DNA from: Rhinopomastus cyanomelas
Lineage: Eukaryota; Chordata; Aves; Bucerotiformes; Rhinopomastidae
Assembly: GCA_013400115.1 (NCBI GenBank)
Contig: VXBP01000231.1
Location: 186,001 to 250,000 of the forward strand
Direction: 5' to 3'
DNA length: 64,000 bases
Shown: one piece after another, positions 45,390-57,339 of the stretch
Numbering within the stretch: position 1 is the stretch's first letter
How the letters are laid out: every line of letters begins with the position of its first letter
Program-made: the position numbers and the translations under genes
Notes under the pieces: model-generated
Seen by the model: the letters and a program-made list of their open reading frames with translations, nothing else
Databases searched by the model: none
What the model was told of the DNA's origin: nothing

Positions 45390-45882
45390 GGAATCTTGGG
45401 TCCGGTTCCAGAAGGACACAGAACTGCTGGAGAGAGTCCAGCACAGAGCCACAAAGGTGATGGGAGTGGAGCATCTCCCTGGTGAGGAGAGGCTGAGGGA
45501 GCTGGGTCTCTGGAGCTTGGAAAAAAGGAGACTGAGGGGTGACCCCATTAATGTTGATAACTATGGAAAGGATGGGTGTTAGAAGGATGGAGCCAGGCTC
45601 CTCTCACTGTCATCCGATGATAGGACATGGGGCAATAGGTGTGAGCTGGAACATAGGGGGTTCCACATCAATATGAGAAGGAACTTCTTCATGGTGAGGG
45701 TGACAGAGCACTGGGAGGGGCTGCCCAGGGGCTTTATGGAGTCTCCCTCTCTGGAGATACTTAAAACCCACCTGGACATGTTCCTGTGCAACTTGAACTA
45801 GGGCATCCTGCCCTGGCAGGGGGATTGGACTGGGTGATCTTTCAAGGTCCCTTCCAATCCCTCATGTTCTGTGATTCTGTGA
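45390..45882 (+). mobile_element. CR1 LINE, 5'-truncated 3' end just past GGA1
   Basis: Sense orientation and about 490 bases, from GGTTCCAGAAGGACACAGAA to CCCTCATGTTCTGTGATTCT, with the FHINMRRNFFMVRVTEHW coding remnant. It begins about 115 bases after the GGA1 poly(A) signal. Confidence 0.93.
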
Positions 45883-47400
45883 AGTCATGAGCCAGGAGAT
45901 GGATTGGTAGAAGTCCCCAAATTGCTCTCAATTCCTGTTTGAGAGTAGAGTCACTTCCCAGCTGTGAGCTGGGTGCTGCCAGCCAGCCTCCCTCCCTCCT
46001 CAGGGAGAGGCAGGAGTTGGCCCCCAGCAGGGAGCAGGGCTTGAGCTTTGCTCTGTGCCCCACACGGCTGTTTGAAGCTTCCCAGCAGCAGCACTTCTTC
46101 CTCTTCCTCGGAGCTGCTTCTCCAAAGCAGCTCTGTGGGGCAGTCCTGTTGGAGAGGTGCAAAGAGAGGGACCTGCTCTGGCAAGTGGCAGCTCAGAGCA
46201 GGTCTCTGACTCTGCATGGGAGGGGGGAAGAGGCTGTGGCTTGGCCACCACCCAGTGCAGCAGGCAAGTGGTGTGGGGAGGACTTTTGCATCTTTGCAAC
46301 CAGTACTTGAAGCCCTCCCTTGCTTTCATTCACCGCAGTGTCTGTTAGGAGCACCCCCAGGGCTTGTGGCTCAGGGATGAGATGTGCCTGACCACAGGCC
46401 TAGAGCAACCTGCTATTTTGGGCAAGGAGAGCAGTGCTGCTTCGCCTAGACCCTGCTCAAAAGCAGCTGCCAGCACCACTTAGCTCTGCACTGCCTGAGG
46501 ACTCACCTCCTACCAGGTCAGAGCCCAGCAGCCCCAGGTTCTTGCTCCTCAGGCTTCAGGGCACAGGTGGTCTGACCTTTCCACCCCTCTTTTCCTTTGC
46601 TGCTTTGTCTTACGAGCCCAGAGGCTGACTGCTTCCCTTTTGGACTCATGGGCTGGTTCCTTTGACAGCCACATAATCCCGCCAACAGCAACCTCTGGTT
46701 GTTCTTAAAGCAGATGAAAGTCACAGCTGCCGGTAGCCAGAGCCAGGGTGACTTTTCAGTCTTGTACAGCCAGGAGCAAGGCAGCAGCAGCTGCTGGGGC
46801 TGTTTTTAGAGCAGAGAGCAGGCAGCACCCGAGCCTGGGAACCGGGACTTTGTGGTTCCCTGTGCAACTGTGCTGCTGCTGCTGCCGCCCTGCTCAGAGC
46901 AGCTCTGCCAGCAGCAGGGGAGCAGGGAGGAAGGGGCCCTGCCCAGGGCACAGGGAAACAGCTCTAGGCCACAGCTCTGCGGTGACTCCGGAGAGCCTCA
47001 GTGACAGCAAGTGGGGTGTGGGGTGCAGAAGGGGTCGCAGGTGTGGGTTTGCTGCTTGACCTCCTGCTTGCATCTCGTGTCTCCGGAGAGGGCGACGGAG
47101 CTGAACCCATGAGCACAGAGCGGTGCCCGCAGGGTGTTGCTGGAGTTTGGGTGACCAGGTAGGGTAGAGTGTACCTCAGGCACCCTGTAGGCACCCTACA
47201 GGCACCTCACAGCCAGCGGGCACAGCTGTGGCCAGCCCAGCAGTGCAGGAAGGCAAGGAGGGGGAAAAGCCATCCTGGCTGAGGCAGAGAGTGAGAGGCA
47301 GCGCGTGGGCTCTTCGCTTGGGCTCAGCGGCAGCGTGTGCTTGTCCTGCCTTGTTACGTGTTTGCTGTACTAATATTTCCCCTTTAAGGCTGGGCTGGAG
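45883..47400. other. GGA1-SH3BP1 spacer
   Basis: No coding exon or repeat recognised. It is moderately GC-rich with scattered short ORFs on both strands. The SH3BP1 promoter presumably lies at its right end. Confidence 0.5.
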
Positions 47401-47799
47401 TTATTTATACTTGTGGGGTGGTGACAGGAACACGGAGTGGAGAGGAGCCCTGAGCTGCTCTTACCTGATCTGCGGCAGAGGGGCGCAGGGAGGAGGAAGG
47501 GAGCTCTGAAAAAGAGAGGGAGTGAGAGCAGGGAGTCCGAGGGAGGGGAAGGGAAAGCAGGCAGGGCATCACTGGGGAGGGACGAGGGAGGGGACCAGCC
47601 AGGGAAACAGAAAAAGGGGCAAGGAGGGAAGGAGGAAGGAGAGGAGCAAGAAGAGTAGAGGTCCTCAGGGAACAGCAAGGGGCAGAGTGGCTCTGGGCAG
47701 CCGAGGGACTGCCAGCATCTGATGCCAAGTGCCGCCGAGGAGTGTTGAGTGGGGAAAGCCAAGCAAAGTGGCTCTGGTGGTCTCTTCCTGGCTCTCAAG
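47401..47799 (+). promoter_or_regulatory. SH3BP1: Probable SH3BP1 promoter and purine-rich 5' UTR
   Basis: TTATTTATA at 47401-47409 is a TATA-like element in a region without a CpG island. 47480-47660 is strongly purine-rich (GGGAGGGGAAGGGAAAG, AAGGAGGGAAGGAGGAAGG) on the coding strand. No splice acceptor is needed before the ATG, so a single first exon from about 47430 to 47861 is possible. Evidence is motif and position only. Confidence 0.3.
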
Positions 47800-50700
47800 A
47801 TGATGAAGAGGCAGTTTAATCGGATGAGGCAGCAGCTGTCCCACCCCAACATCACCGGCCGGTAAGGACTTCTAAGCTACCTGTGCCAGAGGGCTGCGAG
47901 GGCGTGGGATGCGGGTCCTGGAGCCCAGGGTTGGACTGACCTCTTGGGGCCAGCTGCTAGGGCAAAAGGGCAAGGGGGGAACAACGTTGGGTTTAGAGCA
48001 TCTTCAAAGTAAACTGAGGGGCTGTGGCCTCCCCGGTGCCCATGGGGGTGGTGCTCAGCAGGGACAGAGGTTCCTGAGGCCAGGAAGCTCTCCCCAGGTC
48101 CACAGACACTGCAGTTACCTGAAATCAAGCTTTTCCCTAGCTTGGCTTCCCCAGGATGTGAGGGCAACAGGGAGGGACTTTCCAGCCACGTGCCCTTGGC
48201 TTTGTGATGACCAGAAGGGTGTCAGGAGCTGGGACCTCCCCTCCCTGCTGAACCCAGGGTGCCCCACAGGAGGCAGATGCCCCGCATAGCTCCAGCCAGT
48301 CTGGCAGTGTGGGTGGCCCAGGGTGCCCTTTGAGGAGAGGTCTGGAGATCCTCAGAGCACCCATGGAGGACCTAAAGCTTCACACAAAACCATCTGGCCC
48401 CATCCTACCTCCAAAGCTTCCTTATTTTTCTCTTCAGCTTTCCAAAGCTCTCCCCTTGCAAAACCCAGAACTGAAATTACAGGGCTGGGTTCCTCCTTCC
48501 CAGCCCACTCACTCCGTCTGTCCTACAACCACCTCCACATGTTTCCCAGCACTTTGAGGCTCAGCAGGACCTCTGAGGTCCTTCAGCCAGCCCAGCAGCC
48601 CAGCCACAGGGAAGCAGCTTCTGTGTCCTGGTGGCTCATAGCTTTCCTTGCGTTACCCAAAGAAGAACACAACCTTCTTCCCCATCTCTGCTGCCTCAAG
48701 ATGTCTCAGCTCCAGATTAGCTGCACCCTGCTTTTGTTTAGTGCCAGGAAGGTGGAAGGTCTCACACATCTCATGCAGTTCGAGAGCAAGCTCTTCACCC
48801 ACTGCAGAGCCTCTTCTCAGAGGACCACAACCTCACATGATTTTCTTCACCCTCAACCCAGCCGCCCCCGTTTCCTGTGGCTCCACAGCCTCGTCCCGCG
48901 TTAGCTCTGGTGGGTGCTGAAGAGAAACCTGAACTGGGGAAACAGCAGCAGAGGGATGCCCGGGGTGCAGCAATGGTCATGGGCCATGAGGGGAAGTTTC
49001 CTCTACGGGAGGCATCAGGGAGGTTTGGTGGTGATGGCAGCTGGGGGGGTTCATGTAGGTTTGAGCAGAGTTTGCTGCAAACCAGACGTTTCCCTCCTGA
49101 TACCTGCTGCAAAAACCAAGCAGAAAGCTGCTTTCGTGTAGGCACTTCTGGAGGGGATGGCGTTGGTCTTGGTTCCCAGCTTGGTCACATGGACCTCCGT
49201 GCTCCAGCACTGGTGGCCACACACCTTCTGGCTTGTGAAGAGACATGCTGGGCTCCAACAGCACTGCCCTGGATTAGCCTTCAAGGGAGAGATGGATGTA
49301 CAGGGGTAGAAGGTTTTACTAGCCAACATCCCACCCGCTGCTGTAGCACCACAAGGCACCAAAGACAGGCACAAGACACCAAGGCTCCAGAAGACAGGCC
49401 ACATCTTCCGGATGTTTTGACTGTGATGCTCTGAACTGGAAGCCCTATGTGATGTGGTGTCCACTAGGAAGCAAGTCTGGCTGCCTTGCCCTTCTCCTGC
49501 TGCTCTCATTGGCTGCCTTGCCCTTCTGCCTTGTGTGCAGTTGCCCAGGTCACCAGCAGCATCTCCTACTCCCCGGAGCTCAGAGGGGCAAGCATGGGCT
49601 GCATGGGGACCTGCTTTTATGAGAAGGATGGGTGGATGTCATCCCCATCTGCTGATGGCTCTTTCTCCTTCCTCCACAGAGCCCAGGAAGCAACTGAGCT
49701 CCTGCCAGAAGACTTGCTGCAGGTGAGGGGCGGGCTGGGCTGGCAGGCGTGTGCCTGCTTGCGCCTGGGTGTGGGAATCTGCCCTGTTCCTACCTGTGCC
49801 CAACCGGCACGTCCAACTCCCGGGGCTGGGATCTGCCCAACTGCCAGGGCGTGACTCCAGGACCGTGGTGCTAAGGGGATGGCAGGCAGGCTCCTGCCAC
49901 AGGGAACAGCTTCCCAGCTGCTCGCAGGGTGATGCATCCTGACCAGGAGCTGTGCCCCCTTTTCCCCAGACCTTGGACAGTCAGGGCTGTGACAGGATGC
50001 TGGGGGGGCCACCTGTGTCCAGAGCTGGGTGGTGGGGAGGTGGTCTCGGAGACCTTGTGGTTGGGGAAAAGGCCTCCCCAGTCCCACATTTCTGCCCCCA
50101 GATCGAGCAGAGGATCGAGCCGGCCAAGCGAGCAGCTCACAGTGTGTCCAAGAGGCTCCAAGCCTGCCTGCAGGGGCAATGTGGCTCTGAGATGGACAAG
50201 CGAGTGGTGAGTAGAGTCCTCCCACCACAGCCCATGCTTGCTTCAGCTCCAGTCCCCACCAGCTCTGCTTAGAGCAGAGCAGGACAATCCTCTAAACCAT
50301 CACTAACTTGAGGCCTCCTGGGACAGAAGCAGTGGGTTTGAACCGAATAAACCTCCAAAGCCCTGTTGTTCATGTCCCTTCCTGAACCCCTGAGAACTTC
50401 TGGCACCTCTGGTGCCGTGTAGTGAGAAGCACCACCACCTCCTCTGTTTGCATCTGCTACCCCCTCCCCAGCTGATGTTCACCACCCCTCATCTGGGAAG
50501 CAAACAGTCAGTCCTCCAGCACTTTCCTTAGCTCCCTCCCTGATCCCATGAGGAATCTTCTGAGCAACCTAAGAAGCCCCAGTTTGGTTTCATTATTCTA
50601 CCTGAAGCCAAGTCAGGGCTGGGCTTGGTGACCATCAGTGTCATGAACCTCTACAGTGATTTATTTAATGGAAGGCTGGAGGCTTCTAACCAACTAGGAA

Positions 50701-53700
50701 GCCTTGGTGCCCTTGTTTAGCTAACTGGACCCTGGCTTGGCCTGAAGGGTCCCTCAGAGGACTCTACCTCAGGCCACAGGGCCAACGGGGCTGAGTGGGC
50801 TACAGGAAGATGTGAGCTCCCAGCACAGGATTTGGCCACTTGCTCCCAAGCCATGGTGGCCTGCTTCCACCCACGTGCCAGCTCACCATCCCTTTGCCAA
50901 ATCCTTGGCTCTGTGCAGAAGAAGCTGCCCTTGATGGTTCTATCCATGACGATGGCTGAGAGCTTCAAGGAACTGGACACAGAGTCCAGCCTCGGGTAAG
51001 TGCCGGTGGGAGACAGGGCCAGGGAGAGCTGTGAAAGATGCCAGACCCTGGCAGAGCCACTGTCTTGGCTCAGGAGCTCCAGTGACCAAGCTCAGCTGTC
51101 AAACCCTGTCCTCAGGGCAAACGCTGTGTGGGGAGTGGGAGAGGAGATAGCCAGCACCTTCAGCCAGGGGCTGGCTCGAGGTCCCACATGGATATGGGTG
51201 CAGCAGGGGGGTGTTAGGTCAGACAGCAGCATGACTCTAGCCTGCAGGCTTTCTGTCCCCATGCAGGAAAGCCCTGGAGATGGGCTGCTGCATACAGAGC
51301 TCACTGGCCAAAATCCTGGCCGAGTTTGAGATTGCCCTGGAGCACGAGGTCCTGCAGCCACTCAACAAGCTCAGTGAGGTAGCCCTGGCCACCCTCCCGG
51401 GTCTGCTCTCCCATCCCACCTCTCCTTCCCCATCCTCAAGCCTCCTCCACTCATTCTGGACTGTCTCTTCCCCAGGAGGAGCTTCCCATCATCCTGAAGC
51501 GAAAGAAGACCCTTCAGAAACTGATTTCTGACTGGAACACAATCAAGAGCCGGTAGGGGCACGCTGCCTCAGGGGTCAGGGCATATGGGCACAGCTCCTG
51601 GCCACTTTGGCTTAGAAAGGACAATTAGTGCCCTGAAGAACACATTTTCATGATCTGAGGGTGAAGCTGAAGAGGCAACAGCTCTTGTGGAGCACCCAGG
51701 CAGCAACTTGCTGTTGCCCTTGTGATCCCCACAGCCCTTCTGCACACCCATCCCACCCCATGTCCCTGGCACTGAGGCCATTTGTGTGTCTCTTCTTTCT
51801 CACCTCAAAGGCTGAACCAAGCTGTCAAGAGCTCCAGTAACAGCGCTGGCACTGGGGCTGGCCCAGGTGCATCTTCTGCTGCCAACAAACTAGAGATGTT
51901 GAAGGAAGAGGAGGTGGAGGTGAAGAGGAAGGTGGAGCAGTGCAAGGTGAGAACATCACTCACTCTCCTCTGCAGGGCATCTCCAGGGTTGGAGACCTGC
52001 TCTCCTCCACCTGCTTTGTCAAGGGTGACCCTACACTGAGACAAATCCAGCCAGACAGCACATCCTGCCTCCTGCAAGCAAACAAGTACCTCAAGGATCA
52101 GAACTAGGGAGGTGCCCCAGCCCAGGGCAGGAAGAAGAGCAAAAGATTTGAAGCACAAGCTGCTGCAGAGCAGGGAGTTCATGGGGTCCCTTCAGGCTGG
52201 GAGCCAGCTGGGAGTCTGTGCCTCAGCATAGACAGGGGACCTGGGCCATTTCAATCACGGGGCAGGTTGCTGTGGCTACCCAAGTGCGGGGGCAAAGAGG
52301 AATCCCCCTGCAGTCCCAGCCTGCCTGCCCGTTTCACCCAGAGGTGCTGTTAGGACAACTGCTCAGACAAAGGGGAATTGTGAAGGTGTCTCTTCTTCCC
52401 CCATGCCACAGAGGAGGTGGAAGGTTCCTCTTCTCTGTGTCTTCCTTCCCAGGATGAGTACATGGCTGACCTCTACCACTTTGCTACCAAAGAGGACAGC
52501 TATGCCAGCTACTTCATCAAAGTAAGTCTTCTTTCACACTCCTCCTCAGCATGTGCACATCTCCTGGCACATGTCTGAGTCCAGCCTTGTCCCCATCTGC
52601 ACCAAGCCCTCCACCCAGGGCAAGGGAGAGCCCCAGGCACCAGCAGATGCCTGAAGTTGCCCTTGCTTCATGCACTAGCACCTCTAGCACCAACTGCAAA
52701 CAGAGCAGCTTCTCCTGATGACCCTCCATCTCCAGTTTGCCCTCTACCCCTCACTACAGACATGGTCCCATGGACCCTGGGGGCTGTCCCCTTGCAGACT
52801 CCCCTTTGCCTTGTCTGTGTGTGAGAGGAATATTCTGCAGATGGGGTCTGTCCAAGAGGGTCCAGTGCCAAACCGAGTGCTGTTTGCCTGTCCCCTATCT
52901 GGCAGCTGCTGGAAATCCAAGCCCAGTACCACCGGCAGTCCCTGGGATCTCTGGACTCAGCTCTAGCCGAGCTGAAGGAAAGCCACAGCCAGACAGGTAC
53001 TTGTTGTCTTTCCATGCAGCCCGAGGAGAGCCATGGCCAAGCCTGGGGGATGCACGTGGGGCTGGTGAGGATGGGGAAGATGGATTCTTTCCTCCCTGTG
53101 CCTGCTGCTGCCTCTCACATCAGGCTGCTTGGGTCAGGGACCACAGCCTGAAGCAGGCTGGGGATGCTGCCTGACCTGCCTCTGCCTGGCTAGGAGCAAG
53201 GTGTCACTGTGGCTAGAGGCCAGATGACCCAACACTCACATTCCTCTTCCAGAGGGCTCCTTCAGCCCAGACACCGCGGTGGCAGGGTACTATGGGGTGC
53301 CTCTAGAGACGCACCTCAAGAGCTTGGGTCGGGAAATCGCGCTGCCCATCGAAGCCTGTGTCATGATGCTGCTGGCCTCTGGCATGAGGGAGGAGGTAGG
53401 CAGTGCTCCCACTCCTACCATCACCCTCCTCCACAAAGTGCAGCCCTCCACACACCTTCCCTCTTCATCCCATCCCCAGGGACTCTTCCGGCTGGCAGCA
53501 GGCGCCTCGGTGCTGAAGAAGCTGAAGAGCAGCTTAGCCAGTGGCTCTAACGCCCTGGAAGAGTTTTACTCGGATCCCCACGCCGTGGCCGGTGGGTGCT
53601 GGCAAGGTGGGGAGGATATGATCAGGTAGTCCTCGCCAGCCCCCCAGCCACCATCACCCCCACTGCTCTCCACCCCCTCCCAGGTGCACTGAAATCCTAC

Positions 53701-56700
53701 CTGCGGGAGCTGCCCCAGCCTTTGATGACGTTCAAGCTCTATGATGAATGGGTCAAAGTGGCCAGGTGGGTCCAGGTTTGGGGGCAGAAAAGCTTGGAGG
53801 GGCTCAAAAAGCCCTTCCTCCATCCTGCCTGGCACTCAGAACAGGGCTACTGAGCCTTGTTTGCCATGCGTGGAGTCACAAACACTGCACCTGGTCTACT
53901 CCAAGCTCAGGAGAAATCCACATGGGCCCAAATCTTGGAGAACAGCAACGAAACACACGGCAGGGGAAGAGGGAAGGCTGCAGCCTTCTTGTTTGCAAAC
54001 GTCTGTGAAGAGCTGCTTGGCCTCAATGGCATGAGCCCCATCTCACTGGCCAACCAGCCCAGTTTGGCCTCTTGCTTTCAGGATGGAAGAGGTGGTGGAG
54101 GAGACACAGAAAAATCCTGAGGAAAGGAGGAGAGCACCCTGCTGAAGGGATGGTCCCGGTGCCAGTGAACCCCAGAGTCACAGTGAAAGAGCAGCTGTTG
54201 GTGGCCAAGTGATGGTCACCCCTCAAGCCGTGTTTACATCATATTAAAACCCCCTGAGCCTTTGGGGTGCAATTTTGTCCACCTTAGCTGCCAAGTAAAG
54301 GAAGCTGCAGGGTATCTCCAAGGCTGTGGCTTGCATGGGCTGGTCTTCACTGGCCTTCCTCCCTCACATACCACATCTCTCTCTGCCATAGGGAGCAGGC
54401 TGAGCTCTCTTCTCTTCCTTCTTTCTGGCAGCTTGAAGGACGTTGACAGTCGTGTGCAGAGCCTGCAAGACACCTGCAGCCGCCTGCCCCCAGAGAGCTA
54501 CAACAATCTGAGGTGCTTTGCAAGGCACAGAGCTTCTTCAGGGGGCTTCCCAAATCCACACTCCTTTTCACTCACTCTCTTTTCACCCCACAGGTACCTG
54601 ATCAAGTTTTTAGCCAAGCTGGCCGAACACCAGGAAGTGAATAAAATGACCCCCAGCAATATCGCCATCGTGCTGGGACCCAACCTGCTGTGGTCACAGC
54701 AGAGCACAGGGTAAGTTCTGCCTTGGAGGGGTCAGAGGCAGCTCCCCGGTCCTGCCTGGGGTGCCCTGAGTGAAAACACCATGGCAAAGACTGATTCAGC
54801 GGTCTTTGGGCTGGTGTAAAGCACCTGCACCCCTTCCATCCTCAAGTCGTGTCCCTCGTGCCCACAGTCCTCAAGTGGCACGTGCCCTTGCCAAGCAAGT
54901 GGCCCTTAGCCACTCCACAAAGCAGCAGAGGAAAAGGCTGAGACCTGAAGCAATTAGGACATAGATGCCCTCCAATACTGTTGGCCTCCAACACCAAACC
55001 AGGGAAGAACAAGGCTCACCTCCCACCCCACTACACCTCCTCAGAAGGGCTGACTCCCCCTTGGTCCCTTGCCCCCTTGGAAATGAATATCAAAAGGTTT
55101 AATGCCCTCCAAACTCTTTTCTGATGAGTCCCTTCCTTTCTTTCTCTTCAGAGACCCCTTGCAACTGGACTTGGCCTCAGTCTCCTCCATCCAAGTGGTG
55201 GGTGTGGTGGAAGCCCTCATCCAGAACGCAGACACCCTCTTCCCTGGAGGTAGGGCCAGGGCCTCTCTCAGGGGCCACAGCCCAGAGTGAAGAGGGGAGG
55301 AAGGAAAAGGACGTTTCTCCATCTCCAGGAGAAGGGGGGACACTCCAGTTCCCCAATGTGGGGTTGCTAAGGGAAACTGTGGGTGGCAAGCATTTCCTTG
55401 TGGGGTCTCCTCCTTTCTCTCCACCCAGAGGTAGATTTTGATGTCTCGGGCATGTTCACACCACCCGCAAACAGCAGACTGGGTGAGCAGACCCCAGCAG
55501 ACGTGCTGTCTCCTGAGCCTCTTCTGGCTGGCACCCCAACTCTCCCAAATGAGTAAGTCAGTGAGAGCGGGGGGCTCTGGCTGTCCGAGCACTAGAACAG
55601 GCTGTCCAGGGGGGCTTGTGGAGTCTCCTTCACTGGAGACATTTAAGACCCACCCGGACATGTTCCTGTGTGACTTGGTCTATGTGATTCTGCTGTGTCA
55701 GGGGGATTGGACTAGATGATCTTTTGAGGTCCCTTCCAATCCTTAATGATTCTATGATTCTATGATTCCATGATCTGTATCCTCACCAGATGGATGTGAG
55801 GTGCCTCACAGCCTTCACTGCTGTGCCTGACCAAAGCCTGACTTGCCCCCTTCTCCACACAGCCCCTCAAAGGACCTAGAGGCCAGGTCCCACCCAGCAT
55901 CCCCAGCAGTGACCACAGCATCTCCTGAAGCCATAGGACCACCAGTTCCACCGATAACTGATGACACCACCCACAAAGGTTAGGCTGCCCTGGAGGACAC
56001 AGTGCTTGGGAGATGATGCTTGCCCAATGCCATCTTCTCTGCTTTGCCATCATCCCACCACTCCCCAGACTAAAGGGTGATGGGGATACCCCTGCCACCA
56101 AATGAGGATGGGCCTGCAAGGGCAGCATGGCCAGGATCCAGCCTCCCATTGCATGTTCCAACCCCAGATGAGCTGGGACTGTGGGATGGACATGGTATGA
56201 AGGTCCTCCGGCATCAGGTTGAACACCCACCTCACAAAGAGCTTTCAAAGCCCTTGTAAAAGCAAGAGGGTGTGAAGATATGCCCAAAGGCTGCTGTGTG
56301 CTTGGGTCTCCAGTATGAGAGCTGCGTAAGGGGCAGTTTGTCCACCAGACCACCTGCAGCCAGACTCACCAGGGGGGTGGTGAGGGAAAGGAAAGAGATG
56401 GAGGTCTGCCAATGAGATTAGGGTTTAGGGTTTAGGGTTAGGGTTAGCACCATTGCCCCCTCTGCGTTGGAGAGACCCCCCACAGGAAGGGATCCCAGCC
56501 CACCCCAGCTTTCTTTCCAGGCAAGCGTTCGGCTCCAGCCCGACCCATGATGCCATCGCCCGTGGCCCAGCCCCGCAGCACAACTCCCAGCCCAGCGGCT
56601 CCGGAAGAAGCAGCCAGTCCCAAAGCCCGGCCTCGACGGATGGCTGGGAGCTGCAGGGCCCCCTCCGTCCCACCGCCACTGCCCCCACAGCCAGCACCCC

Positions 56701-56846
56701 GCCACAGCCGAGACGCTCTGCCATCCCCCAGGCCTTCGGCCAGCGACTGTGTCCTGGAAGCCACAAATGAGCGGCAGCCCCCGGCTGCAGGAGGAAGCAG
56801 CCCTTTGGCCACATCTCCGCCAGCAGGACAACCCCCAGAGAACTGA
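47800..56846 (+). CDS. SH3BP1: SH3 domain-binding protein 1 (BAR-RhoGAP)
   Basis: GTPase-activating protein for Rac and Cdc42; the N-terminal BAR domain binds membranes and partners such as the exocyst, and the Pro-rich tail binds SH3 domains. 18 coding exons: 47800-47861, 49680-49722, 50102-50206, 50919-50995, 51267-51378, 51476-51552, 51811-51946, 52453-52521, 52906-52996, 53253-53395, 53480-53591, 53684-53765, 54432-54512, 54594-54710, 55152-55249, 55429-55552, 55863-55978, 56521-56846. All phases agree and give 656 aa (human 701). It starts MMKRQFNRMRQQL. The BAR region spans roughly 17-260 with EQRIEPAKRAAHSVSKRLQA. The RhoGAP domain spans about 275-465 with the arginine finger in GLFRLAAG (R309) and NKMTPSNIAIVLGPNLLW. 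The tail is shorter than human but keeps APSVPPPLPPQPAPRHS. Intron 16 holds a CR1 and intron 17 a telomere-like repeat. Confidence 0.97.
55583..55772 (+). mobile_element. CR1 LINE 3'-terminal fragment in SH3BP1 intron 16
   Basis: Sense orientation and about 190 bases. It ends CCTTAATGATTCTATGATTC with extra ATTCTATG-type tail units. The closest upstream exon ends at 55552. Confidence 0.9.
56418..56447. repeat. Interstitial telomeric repeat in SH3BP1 intron 17
   Basis: Thirty bases read TTAGGG, TTTAGGG, TTTAGGG, TTAGGG, TTAG. The array is exactly telomere-like with two units carrying an extra T. It ends 73 bases before exon 18. Confidence 0.92.
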
Positions 56847-57280
56847 GCAGGGACCCCCAGGAGCAGGGAGATGGAGTCCCAGTGCCCCTCTAGCACCCAG
56901 CAGGTGCTGCTCTGCCGTCTCGCTCCCTCAGCGGGCACCAGCCGGGCCTCTCCGCCCGACTCCCCTCACCCTCCCACCGCCACAGAGCGACTCCCCCTGT
57001 CCCCGCCTTGTCCCTGCCAGGACCTGGCCACCCCTGAGGGTGGCAACAGGGTCCCAGGATGCTACAGTTGTGCGTGGCCACCCTCCCCGTCCAGATCCCT
57101 GTGGGTCCCTCCCGCACCGGCAGGCTGGACGGGGGGACACTGCCTAGAGGTTTGGGGTTGGCCTGGGCAGGAATGGGGGCGCAGAGCCAGGACTGCAGCC
57201 CGTTCTTTCTCAGGAACCTGCACTCAGGTATGTATCAAATATATCGTTAGATATATTTTGCAACTAAAGTATTGACAGAG
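56847..57280 (+). other. SH3BP1: Probable SH3BP1 3' UTR
   Basis: It follows the TGA at 56844-56846. No AATAAA or ATTAAA is seen before the PDXP promoter. A T/A-rich patch at 57230-57275 contains AATATA and ACTAAA, weak variants that could serve as the signal. The 3' end is therefore uncertain. Confidence 0.4.
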
Positions 57281-57339
57281 CTGGTGTCACACCGGCATGC
57301 AGAGGAGCGCAGACTGCATCCCAACCCGCTGGAGACCGC

